Below are positions 1 to 8,279 of a stretch of DNA of 64,000 bases, in pieces (position 1 is the stretch's first letter; every line of letters begins with the position of its first letter). The stretch is taken from contig CP133159.1 in the NCBI GenBank assembly GCA_030913385.1, forward strand, positions 1,324,584 through 1,388,583, in the 5' to 3' direction. The notes under the pieces were generated by a model, which saw only the letters and a list, made by a program, of their open reading frames with translations, did not search any database and had not been told where the DNA came from. This DNA comes from Cytophagaceae bacterium ABcell3 (lineage in GTDB: Bacteria > Bacteroidota > Bacteroidia > Cytophagales > Cytophagaceae). The position numbers were made by a program, and so were the translations under genes.

Positions 1-135
1 CTCGGCTTTGGTATTTATTATAAAGAATGAGTTTATATGATTTAAGTTTATATTGAATTCAGGAACTAGTATAATGCCGGTAGATGGTTTGAAATTGGTA
101 TGGGAAGGTGAAGTGACGTACGTAGGTAAAATTGT

Positions 136-618
136 ATGACTATGATTTGGTTTAACCTTAAAAAACTAGAAAGAAAAATTATTAAAAACGAATTCTCAGA
201 TGAAGAAGGTTTTAAGTACTTTCTTGGCACTTCTATTATATGGTTCTTAGGGCCTTTTATAGGTGTTGCAGAGAGTCCTATTGATTATATTGAACTTCCT
301 ATAGGCCTAGGAATTACCATTTGGGGTTCTTATTCTATTTTTAAAGTTAACGCTTCAGGAGATGGAAAAGATTTTTTCAAAAGGTTCTTTGCTCTATCAT
401 GGGTCATAGGAATTAAGCTTCTGGTGATTGGGCTAATCATACTTGTTCCTTTGATCGTATTGGGCATAATGTTAGGAGATATTGATTATGCAGAGGAAAG
501 TGTGCTTACTTTGACGGAAGAGTTTTTTGTGATAACCTTTTCGTTGCTTTTTTTAATAGTTTATTATCTTTTGTTAATTAAGTCATTTAGATGTGTTTCC
601 CAGAATGATAAGCGGTAA
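136..618 (+). CDS. Small polytopic membrane protein, unknown function
   Basis: I do not recognise the family. The 160 residues contain about four hydrophobic segments (roughly residues 30-45, 50-70, 85-115 and 128-150) separated by short charged loops, so it is probably an inner-membrane protein. The start ATG overlaps the TGA of a short upstream frame (ATGA at 136-139). That upstream frame is open only from position 41, with an ATG at 74 giving 21 residues, so it is either the end of a broken gene or a coupled leader; the window edge prevents a decision. The gene converges with the YwqK-like gene behind it. Confidence 0.6.
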   Translation: MTMIWFNLKKLERKIIKNEFSDEEGFKYFLGTSIIWFLGPFIGVAESPIDYIELPIGLGITIWGSYSIFKVNASGDGKDFFKRFFALSWVIGIKLLVIGLIILVPLIVLGIMLGDIDYAEESVLTLTEEFFVITFSLLFLIVYYLLLIKSFRCVSQNDKR

Positions 619-667
619 AAGGATGTTTGTTAGCTTTTTCATTTATGGGGGAAGACGTTTATATAAT

Positions 668-1822
668 TTAAAGCTCTTCCTCTCTGATGGGGTGGGTTCG
701 AGCGATTTCCCCTCCATCCCAACAATCATATAAACCAGTAGGGGGTGCTAGGTAATCTTTTTCGGCCTCTTCTTTATCTAGATTTTTAATAAGTTTAAGT
801 TCCTTAAGAAACCTTTTGGCCGCTTTAGACATTTCTTGGTGGTCATTTTCAGGGTAAGTAAAACAAATGTGAACACCCAAACCTTCGGGGCTGACATAGG
901 TAATCATATGGAGATGATATTTAATGTCGTTATCCGTATATGTCCCTTTAAAGTAAATGCCATTTTTTAAGTTCAAAGGGTAAGTGATTTGTGTGTGTTT
1001 AAGCACTTTCTCAAACTGTGTGTTTTTCTGAATAAAAGGTTTTTGCTTCAGTAGCCCATAGGCGTAAGGGGAATTGGTGAAGTCTTCGGCATTTTCTGTG
1101 CGGACTGTTATTTTTGATATGTTCTTGGATTTTTTATTATGTTTAATAAAGGTAAAGTTGCCGGAGTCTGAGGTTTGAACTGCCAGCCAGTCGTTTTCAG
1201 GCATGCGCAAGTGCAGGTTGCAAGAATAAATATAGTACCGGGTACGGTAGTTTTTTTTGCTAACAAGCTGGGTATTTTTATAGAACCCCCACCAGCCTTC
1301 TTTTCTGCCTTGCTCATATCGGCCTGTGGAGCGCAATGTGCCATCTTGGTAATAGTATTCGGAGATACCGTTTTTAAGGGAGTCTTTATAGATAGATGTA
1401 AAAGCTAGATTGCCATTTGGGTAATAACGTTTATAGCTTCCTTTTAATAAGTCTTTTTCATAATACGCATGTATTTTCAGTCTTCCATTTTTATAATATT
1501 CTGTATAGGGACCTTCTAATTTGTTTTTGTGGTAGCGGGATATTCTTTTGATTTTCCCATTTGAATAGTATTTGGTGAACCGGCCTTCTTTTTCACCTTT
1601 ATCCAACGAGGAATACCTCCCTGAAGAATTTAATTGATGTGTTCTCGCATCAAATTCTTTTCTCAAAGTAACTTTTTTTGTACTAGAGTCAACCCAATAT
1701 CCATAAGCGCTATCCGTAGTGGTTATTTGTCGATCCTTATTAAACCACGTGGTGTCTTGGGCTGGCAAGGAAAAGGCCAATCCTAAAAAAATGAATGATA
1801 ATGTAAGAAACCCAGCTTTCAT
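668..1822 (-). CDS. Secreted YwqK/MORN_2-repeat protein (paralogue 1)
   Basis: 384 residues beginning with a clear signal peptide (about residues 1-21, ending LPAQ). Residues about 70-190 hold five to six repeats of the MORN_2/YwqK kind, each with the pattern YY-x-NG-x-L and GxY, for example YYSNGKIK, YYKNGRLK, YYPNGNLA and YYQDGTLR. The C-terminal 190 residues form a non-repeat domain shared with the paralogue at 7096-8196. In Bacteroidota such exported MORN proteins are common but mostly uncharacterised. Database names often call them 'YwqK family antitoxin'; nothing here shows a toxin partner, so I would not take that name literally. It lies convergent to the 160-residue membrane protein and divergent from the large repeat protein. 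Confidence 0.75.
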   Translation of the reverse strand: MKAGFLTLSFIFLGLAFSLPAQDTTWFNKDRQITTTDSAYGYWVDSSTKKVTLRKEFDARTHQLNSSGRYSSLDKGEKEGRFTKYYSNGKIKRISRYHKNKLEGPYTEYYKNGRLKIHAYYEKDLLKGSYKRYYPNGNLAFTSIYKDSLKNGISEYYYQDGTLRSTGRYEQGRKEGWWGFYKNTQLVSKKNYRTRYYIYSCNLHLRMPENDWLAVQTSDSGNFTFIKHNKKSKNISKITVRTENAEDFTNSPYAYGLLKQKPFIQKNTQFEKVLKHTQITYPLNLKNGIYFKGTYTDNDIKYHLHMITYVSPEGLGVHICFTYPENDHQEMSKAAKRFLKELKLIKNLDKEEAEKDYLAPPTGLYDCWDGGEIARTHPIREEEL

Positions 1823-1868
1823 ATGTTCCCTTTAGTTAAATAAGCCGGAAACGTTGTTTTCTGTTTTG

Positions 1869-2007
1869 TTAAGCCGGATTATGCAATAGGGTTTATCATG
1901 AGGGGCAAAACAACAAAAAATCAGCGCATTTATGTTGTAAAGCATGCAGCTCTATGGGCTGTTGTTTAGTTACGTGAAAGAAGTTTCTGGTGCATATTTT
2001 GGGTTAA
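1869..2007. repeat. MITE-like dispersed element, copy A (139 bp)
   Basis: The ends form imperfect terminal inverted repeats: TTAAGCCGGATTATGCA at 1869-1885 and the complement of TTAACCCAAAATATGCA at 1991-2007. The interior (CATGAGGGGCAAAA, then AAATCAGC) matches the element at 45261-45433. It carries no open frame of note. It occupies much of the 404-bp space between two divergent genes. Confidence 0.65.
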
Positions 2008-2039
2008 GACAGAGGTTACGTTCTTTAATTTGTAAATTA

Positions 2040-2072
2040 TTGGTTTTATGAGGGTAAAGTTTGTTATCTTTG
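2040..2072 (+). promoter_or_regulatory. Bacteroidota-type promoter for the 1338-residue repeat protein
   Basis: A perfect -7 box TATCTTTG (2065-2072, consensus TAnnTTTG) is preceded at about 22 bp by TTG (2040-2042). This would give an mRNA leader of about 145 nt before the ATG at 2227. I see no riboswitch-like structure in the leader. The rest of the gap is the repeat element. Confidence 0.5.
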
Positions 2073-2226
2073 CTTGGTTTTTTTATCTCAAATTACAGAG
2101 CAATGCTCATATCGTTGTATTGCATACTTAACACCACTATTTAGATTTTGCTGCAATAAATTAACCTTATTACACAAGCTTGGTTAAGGTACTCTTGTTG
2201 GCTCTGGATTTTATATTTATACAATT

Positions 2227-5200
2227 ATGAAAAGGTTCATTTTTTCTTTCATTATTATTCTAGTTCCTGGAATTGCATTTTCGCAGAAGGTGCCGAAAAC
2301 AGATGCAACGGAGACTATAAGTCTTCAATGTTATGGGGGCACAGCTAATAGGACTGCTTTGGCGTATAACCCAGAAAGAAAGTTATATTATAGTGTTAAT
2401 GGTGGAGCTATTGACTATGCTGTCGAAACATTTAGTGAAACAGGTGATTCATTGGGTTGGGCTGAAACCGGATTTGATTACCGTGGCGCATGGTGGAACC
2501 CTGGTGGGAGTGCTTTAGAAGGTAATGGTAGGTTCTTTACCGGTATTTGGGAGCAGAACCTGAATACCGGGACAGGTGTCGCTGTGGAAGGCGGTTTAAT
2601 AATCATGCAGGTAAATGTAAATTTGGGTCAATTAGTAGGGGATCTGGACTATAAGAATAACTTTATTATATATTATTCAGATGGACATGTTGTTAGGTTT
2701 GATCGAGCTGACCATACAATTGCTGACTCTTTAGAAATTATTGGACTGCCGGATACGGAGTTTGTTAACAGTACTTCTGTCGTTTATACAGGTATAGATG
2801 GGTTTGAGTATGGGTTGTATAACTATGATACAAAAGACCTGTATTATATAAATGCTTCTACTGGTGTTTTCAGTGGGCGTACACACTTGCCGGCTACAGC
2901 AGCCGCCCCTGTTAATTTTAGAATTTCTTTTGCCAATGAGCAGTTTTGGATATTCAATGGGGAAGATAGGCAGTGGGTTGGGTACGATGTTTTTGAAGAC
3001 TTTTTGCCTGCTGCGACAAAAGAGCCTTTTTCCGAAGGTATTGAAGATATAAGGTTAGCAACAAGCCAAGGTTCTAATACTAGAACCGGGCTGGCATTTG
3101 ATCCGGCAAACAGATTGTATTACAGTGTTAATGGAGGTACCGATAGTCGTCCTATAGAAACATTTTATGAAAATGCTGAACCTGCACATACTAGTCCGGC
3201 AGGTTTTGATTATCGTGGGGTTTGGTGGAATCCTTATTCCAGGGCGCTGGAAGGGAACGGTCACGACCTTAATGGAATTTATCGGCATAGTTTAAATGAA
3301 AACGGATATGCAATCTCCGATGGGATGAATATTAAGCCAGGTACCTCAGATTTGGGAAACCTTATTGGCGACTATGATTATGTTAATAATCTTTTTGTTT
3401 ACTATGACAATGGAAGTCTCTCTTTTTTTAGCGCCGTGGATAATGAACACATGGAAACAGTAGCTGTCTCAGGCCTTGAATATAGTGAAAATACTAATCC
3501 AGGCTCTGTTGTTTTTACCGGAGTTAAAGGCTATGAGTATGGTATATATGACTTTGTTGATAGAGAGCTAGTTTTTATCGATGCTGAGACAAAAAATGTT
3601 AGTGGTCGCACCCCGTTACCTGACAATGCGCCTCAGGTAGATTTGGGTAGGGTTGCCTTTACTAATAACATGTTCTGGCTATATAGTGACAGCGACGAGG
3701 AGTGGATTTCTTATAAAATATTTTGTGACGTAGTTTATGATGAAAATGTGTTGACCATTTGTGACGGGGATTCTGTTTTCTTGCAGGGACAATATCAATT
3801 TGTAGAAGGTGTATATTTTGATACTTTAACTGCCGCAAGTGGATGTGATAGTATCATTAAGACCGAGTTGTTTATAAATATACCACCGTCTGTTGATTTA
3901 GAAGATGTTGAAGTTTGTTCAGGTGAAGAAGTTGTACTGCTAGCAGAGGGAGAGGCAGAGTTCGAGTGGAGTCATGAAGTGGAGAACGGAGTACCTTTCG
4001 TGCCTGAGGAGACAGGTGTGTATATGCTTACAATTACCGAAGAAAGTGGATGTTTCAGTAAGGACAGTGTGCTGGTAACGGTTCTTGAACGTCCTGTGAT
4101 AGATGCAGGAGAGGATCAGGAGGTCTGTGGAGGAGAAGAAGTAATACTGGAAGCTACTGGAGTTGAATCTTATGAATGGAGTGGGGATGTTATTAATGGC
4201 GAAGCATTTATTCCAGAATCAACAACGTCATATAGTGTGCTTGGAACGGATGAATACGGCTGTTCTGATTCATCTACTGTTCTTGTAACGGTTAGTGAGC
4301 GTCCGCAGATAGATGCAGGAGAAGATTTGGAGGTCTGTGCAGGCGAGGAAATAACTCTGGCAGCTACTGGAGGCGAATCTTATGAATGGAGTGGGGGTGT
4401 TGTTAATGGTGAAGCATTTATTCCTGGGTCAACAACTTCATATAGTGTGCTTGGAACGGATGAACACGGCTGCACGGACTCGTCTAGTGTGCTCGTAACG
4501 GTTCGTGAGCGTCCGCAGGTAGATGCAGGAGAAGATTTGGAGGTCTGTGCAGGTGAGGAAATAACTTTAACAGCTATTGGCGGCGAATCTTATGAATGGA
4601 GTGGGGGTGTTGTTAATGGCGAAGCATTTATTCCTGAGTCAACAACTTCATATATTGTGCTTGGAACGGATGAACATGGCTGTTCTGATTCATCTAATGT
4701 TCTTGTAACGGTTAGTGAGCGTCCGCAGATAGATGCAGGAGAAGATTTGGAGGTCTGTGCAGGCGAGGAAATAACTTTAACAGCTATTGGCGGCGAATCT
4801 TATGAATGGAGTGGGGGTGTTGTTAATGGCGAAGCATTTATTCCTGGGTCAACAACTTCATATAGTGTGCTTGGAACGGATGAACACGGCTGCACGGACT
4901 CGTCTAGTGTGCTTGTAACGGTTCATGAACGTCCTGAGATAGATGCAGGAGAAGATCTGGAGATCTGTGCAGGCGAGGAAGTGACATTGACAGCTAGAGG
5001 AGGCGAATCTTATGAATGGAGCGGAGGCATATCTAATGGAAGGCCCTTTGTTCCAGTATCTACTACTACATATGTGGTGCTTGGAACAGATGAACACGGC
5101 TGCACGGATTCGTCTAGTGTTCTTGTAACCGTCCATGAGCGTCCTGAAATTTATGCAGGTGAAGATAAAGCAGTTTGCTCAGGCAGTGAGGTAGTATTAA

Positions 5201-6243
5201 CTGCTTCTGGTTTGGACGATTTTTCCTGGAGTGGTGGTATAGTGGATGGTGAACCATTTATACCTGAATCAACAAGTATATTTGTGGTAACTGGAACCGG
5301 TGTGAATGGGTGTTCTGGTGCTGATAGTGTGGTTGTGGCTGTATATGAATTGCCAAATGTCTTTGCGGGCGCAGATGTTGAGGTATGTGCTGGGGAGGAA
5401 CTCACACTAGCGGGTTCTGGTGCTGTAACTTATGATTGGGAGCCTGCCATTGAGGATGGTGTTGCTTTTGTACCTGCCGAAAGTCGTGTTTATATAGTAT
5501 CGGGTACAGATGAGAACGGGTGCAAAGGTTCTGACAGTTTACAAGTTAAAGTTAATGATAACCCTGAAGTCTCTGCAGGGGACGATGTTGTTGTATGTGC
5601 GGGGCAAGGAGTGGTGCTGAGCGGTACGGGAGCAAATATTTATTCTTGGAGTCATAATGTTGTTAATAATAGGGCATTCTTGCCTCAGGAAACCCGAATT
5701 TATACTGTGGTAGGTGTTGATGAGAATGGCTGTTCAGGAACAGATGAAGTGGTGGTTGAAGTAAACCCTGCGCCTAACGTTGCACTTTTTATTCCAGTGG
5801 AAATAACAACACAGTGTAGTGATGGTTCTCCTATCTATATGTCGGGAGGAAGCCCATCAGGCGGTGTTTTTTGGGGCAATGGCATTTCGGGAGGAGTTTT
5901 TAACCCTTCAGCTGCTGACGAGGGCACGCATGTGATTTCTTATACTTATACCGATGAAAACAACTGTAGTGCAAGCGCTGAACAGGAAATAAAAGTGGAA
6001 ATTTGCACGAGTGTGGAAAAGGCTGAAGTTGTAGATTTTATTGTTTATCCTAACCCTTCTAGTGGACAGGTGCATATCCGATCAGATGAGCAGTTGTCTA
6101 TCAAGGTGTTTAACAGTAAGGGGAAATTGTTGAAATACTCAGAAGCTGTTCAATACCTAAGCTTAGAATTGCCAAGCGGCCTTTACTTTATTCACGGTCA
6201 TTATAATGAAAAGGAAGTTGTTAAGAAATTGGTTATAAATTAA
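2227..6243 (+). CDS. Large secreted Ig/PKD-like repeat protein with T9SS sorting domain
   Basis: 1338 residues with a signal peptide (1-19). Residues about 25-260 and 275-505 are two copies of one module (shared motifs YYSVNGG, FDYRG-WWNP, ALEGNG), probably propeller-like. A short CDSI linker follows. Nine repeats of 69-70 residues occupy residues 554-1182; each has VC-GEE near the start, an SWSG/EWSG core and a NGC motif near the end, typical of Ig/PKD-like folds in Bacteroidota surface proteins. The end (about 1271-1338) contains VYPNPSSG, a Por_secre_tail type A signal for type IX secretion, with LPSGLYF and a terminal KKLVIN. It is probably a cell-surface or released adhesin; the ligand cannot be inferred. 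Confidence 0.85.
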   Translation: MKRFIFSFIIILVPGIAFSQKVPKTDATETISLQCYGGTANRTALAYNPERKLYYSVNGGAIDYAVETFSETGDSLGWAETGFDYRGAWWNPGGSALEGNGRFFTGIWEQNLNTGTGVAVEGGLIIMQVNVNLGQLVGDLDYKNNFIIYYSDGHVVRFDRADHTIADSLEIIGLPDTEFVNSTSVVYTGIDGFEYGLYNYDTKDLYYINASTGVFSGRTHLPATAAAPVNFRISFANEQFWIFNGEDRQWVGYDVFEDFLPAATKEPFSEGIEDIRLATSQGSNTRTGLAFDPANRLYYSVNGGTDSRPIETFYENAEPAHTSPAGFDYRGVWWNPYSRALEGNGHDLNGIYRHSLNENGYAISDGMNIKPGTSDLGNLIGDYDYVNNLFVYYDNGSLSFFSAVDNEHMETVAVSGLEYSENTNPGSVVFTGVKGYEYGIYDFVDRELVFIDAETKNVSGRTPLPDNAPQVDLGRVAFTNNMFWLYSDSDEEWISYKIFCDVVYDENVLTICDGDSVFLQGQYQFVEGVYFDTLTAASGCDSIIKTELFINIPPSVDLEDVEVCSGEEVVLLAEGEAEFEWSHEVENGVPFVPEETGVYMLTITEESGCFSKDSVLVTVLERPVIDAGEDQEVCGGEEVILEATGVESYEWSGDVINGEAFIPESTTSYSVLGTDEYGCSDSSTVLVTVSERPQIDAGEDLEVCAGEEITLAATGGESYEWSGGVVNGEAFIPGSTTSYSVLGTDEHGCTDSSSVLVTVRERPQVDAGEDLEVCAGEEITLTAIGGESYEWSGGVVNGEAFIPESTTSYIVLGTDEHGCSDSSNVLVTVSERPQIDAGEDLEVCAGEEITLTAIGGESYEWSGGVVNGEAFIPGSTTSYSVLGTDEHGCTDSSSVLVTVHERPEIDAGEDLEICAGEEVTLTARGGESYEWSGGISNGRPFVPVSTTTYVVLGTDEHGCTDSSSVLVTVHERPEIYAGEDKAVCSGSEVVLTASGLDDFSWSGGIVDGEPFIPESTSIFVVTGTGVNGCSGADSVVVAVYELPNVFAGADVEVCAGEELTLAGSGAVTYDWEPAIEDGVAFVPAESRVYIVSGTDENGCKGSDSLQVKVNDNPEVSAGDDVVVCAGQGVVLSGTGANIYSWSHNVVNNRAFLPQETRIYTVVGVDENGCSGTDEVVVEVNPAPNVALFIPVEITTQCSDGSPIYMSGGSPSGGVFWGNGISGGVFNPSAADEGTHVISYTYTDENNCSASAEQEIKVEICTSVEKAEVVDFIVYPNPSSGQVHIRSDEQLSIKVFNSKGKLLKYSEAVQYLSLELPSGLYFIHGHYNEKEVVKKLVIN
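3886..5772 (+). repeat. Nine in-frame 210-bp repeats inside the adhesin-like gene
   Basis: Unit starts fall at 3886, 4093, 4303, 4513, 4723, 4933, 5143, 5353 and 5563: exactly 210 bp apart except the first unit (207 bp). Units 3, 4 and 5 are nearly identical even at silent positions (units 3 and 5 differ at roughly ten of 210 bases by eye), while units 1 and 7-9 are well diverged. This pattern indicates recent duplication or gene conversion in the centre of the array. Confidence 0.9.
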
Positions 6244-6322
6244 ATAGTGTTAATGTTTTCTACTTGTAACGCTGGTTTTCATCAGTGTTACAAGTTATTC
6301 TTTTCTCCTATACTTTTTTTTT

Positions 6323-6760
6323 GTCCGATAGGAAATCGGATTTACTGTAGCGCCGATTTTTTATCGGCGAATTTGCTGTTTCTTTTATCTGTTTATTTAG
6401 GGTGCGACTGACTGTGAGGTGTTTAGTGCGATAGGAAGTCGGAGTTTTCGTATCGCTGATTTTTTATCGGGTATTTGCTGTTCCTTTCACTCATTCTTGT
6501 TAAAGGCGCCTAGTTAAGAATGTGTTTAGTCCGATAGGAAATCGGATTTACTGTAGCGCCTATTTTTTATCGGCGAATTTGCTGTTTCTTTTATCTGTTT
6601 ATTTAGGGTGCGACTGACTGTGAGGTGTTTAGTGCGATAGGAAGTCGGAGTTTTCGTATCGCTGATTTTTTATCGGGTATTTGCTGTTCCTTTCACTCAT
6701 TCTTATTAAAGGCGCCTAGTTAAGAATGTGTTTGTCCGATAGGAAATCGAACTTGCTGTA
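6323..6760. repeat. Intergenic tandem repeat, about 103-bp half-units in 206-bp pairs
   Basis: Two alternating half-units (A starting GTCCGATAGGAAATCGGA, B starting GTGCGATAGGAAGTCGGA) run A-B-A-B-A', with A starts at 6323, 6529 and 6734. The two 206/205-bp copies are almost identical. Each half contains two small hairpins with CCGAT/ATCGG stems, the second as CGATTTTTTATCGG or a close variant. No coding frame runs through it. It fills most of the 852-bp gap between convergent genes; the remainder (6812-7095) shows nothing I can name. Confidence 0.85.
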
Positions 6761-6783
6761 ACCCCGATTTTTGGGGCGGGTAA

Positions 6784-6811
6784 AAAAAGCGCTTTGTAAA
6801 AAGCGCTTTTT
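6784..6811. terminator. Bidirectional hairpin terminator
   Basis: Perfect 9-bp stem AAAAAGCGC (6784-6792) and GCGCTTTTT (6803-6811) around a 10-nt loop. A-tracts on one side and T-tracts on the other let it work in either direction, suiting the convergent genes ending at 6243 and 7096, although it lies several hundred bases from both. Confidence 0.6.
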
Positions 6812-7095
6812 GATGAATGAAAGTAGTGCTTCTCGTTACTTAGGGCGCACTGAAAAACGCCCAAAACATTGATTTGTTGATATTTGTATAAAAATTAGGA
6901 GGTATAGGTGCTAGGTTTTTTCGGTTATTTCTTATTTTTCCGTGCACATTAAAGTGAGAAGCTTTTAACCCAATACTTTTTTTGGGCTAGCCACAAGCGC
7001 ACAATCTACTTTATGGCCTTACATTCGAAGTATTCCAATACGTCTTCATGTAAGGCCATGCGTATCTTGCACACTTGTGACTTTTTCAGCAGGCC

Positions 7096-8196
7096 CTACT
7101 TATAGTACACGGCCTCTACTTTATCATAATCCATGTTTTTAGTAATCCTTATGTTGTCAAGAAACATTAAGAACTCTTCTTCGTGTGCTTCTTCCGTTTC
7201 GGTTGTTACATCGAAATAAAGCTCTATGCCCAATCCTTTAGGGGTCATGTAGTGGATCATGTAAAGATGGTGTTCTCTGTCGTTTTCAGTATACCTGGAT
7301 TTGATAAAGAAAGCATTCTTTTTTAATGCTAAAGGAAAATCATCATCATCAGGTGTGAGAACTTCAAGAATTTCCGTGCCTTCCGATATAAAGAATTTCC
7401 TTTTTTCTTCTGACCAAGCTTTTGGGTTTCTGCGGTGTTTTCTGGCATCCTCTGCGTGTGCCATGATAAGTGGGACTACTGGCCGTGCCAAGGTGTCTTT
7501 TTCTGGCATTCTTTTGAACATAAAGTTTATGTTCCGTCCATACTCATAGTCTATCAAGTCCCACTGGTGGTTAGGAACCCTGAAATGAAGGTTGCCTTCA
7601 TAAATAAAGTACCTGGTACGGAAGAGGTAATCTTCATTAGAATCTGACTCTTCGTCATAAAATGACCAAATACCTTCTTTTATATCGTCGTGGTAGGGGC
7701 CGTAAGAGTGCACGGTGCCATCTTCATTGTAGTAGGTCGCAGGACCATGTTTTTTGCCATTTCTATAGACCGCTTCCAAAGAGATTTGGCCATTGTCATA
7801 ATATTCTTTGAAGTCGCCATGTAGCTCCCCATGTTGATAATATTCTTCTGCTTGAAGCTCCCCGTTTTCATAATACCAGACGTGCTTTCCTTCTGGTTCA
7901 TCTTGGAGGTAGCGACCTTTAAACTTTAACTGCCCATTTTTATGATGGTATTCAAACATACCATTACGGGTCTCGGGATCTATGGAGGATAAGCGCCCAC
8001 TGAGTATTACTTTGCCGGTTGCTACGTAAAACTCTTGTCTGTCCCAATGCTGACCTCTATTATTGTCGACTCTAAATACATAAGCGTCTTCAGGAGCAGT
8101 CGGCTCCCAGTTAGAGTCGAACCAAGTGGTGTCTTGCCCTAGTAATGTATGGGAAAAAAGTAACGTGCAGGTTATAATTGATAAGATATATTTCAT
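7096..8196 (-). CDS. Secreted YwqK/MORN_2-repeat protein (paralogue 2)
   Basis: 366 residues with a signal peptide (1-20, ending LLGQ) followed by DTTWF, the same mature start as the paralogue at 668-1822. Residues about 70-190 carry MORN_2 repeats (HHKNGQLK, YYENGELQ, YYDNGQIS, YYNEDGTV). The C-terminal half also aligns with paralogue 1, including the motif YFIYEGNLHFRVP against YYIYSCNLHLRMP. The two genes therefore arose by duplication and now flank the T9SS repeat protein. Both are probably periplasmic or surface proteins; I cannot assign a molecular function. Confidence 0.75.
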   Translation of the reverse strand: MKYILSIITCTLLFSHTLLGQDTTWFDSNWEPTAPEDAYVFRVDNNRGQHWDRQEFYVATGKVILSGRLSSIDPETRNGMFEYHHKNGQLKFKGRYLQDEPEGKHVWYYENGELQAEEYYQHGELHGDFKEYYDNGQISLEAVYRNGKKHGPATYYNEDGTVHSYGPYHDDIKEGIWSFYDEESDSNEDYLFRTRYFIYEGNLHFRVPNHQWDLIDYEYGRNINFMFKRMPEKDTLARPVVPLIMAHAEDARKHRRNPKAWSEEKRKFFISEGTEILEVLTPDDDDFPLALKKNAFFIKSRYTENDREHHLYMIHYMTPKGLGIELYFDVTTETEEAHEEEFLMFLDNIRITKNMDYDKVEAVYYK

Positions 8197-8279
8197 TATT
8201 AATAAATATGTCTTGGGGTTTGTATTATGTTAAATTTATATGGTTTAATCTGTTAAAGCAATAATGGGCTTGTTTTATT

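Noticed and set aside
668-1822. Toxin-antitoxin function implied by the YwqK name
   Set aside because: The protein is exported and no toxin gene is adjacent; the name reflects a repeat type.
4093-5772. CRISPR or satellite array in the repeat region
   Set aside because: The 210-bp units are in frame, encode Ig-like domains and have no spacers.
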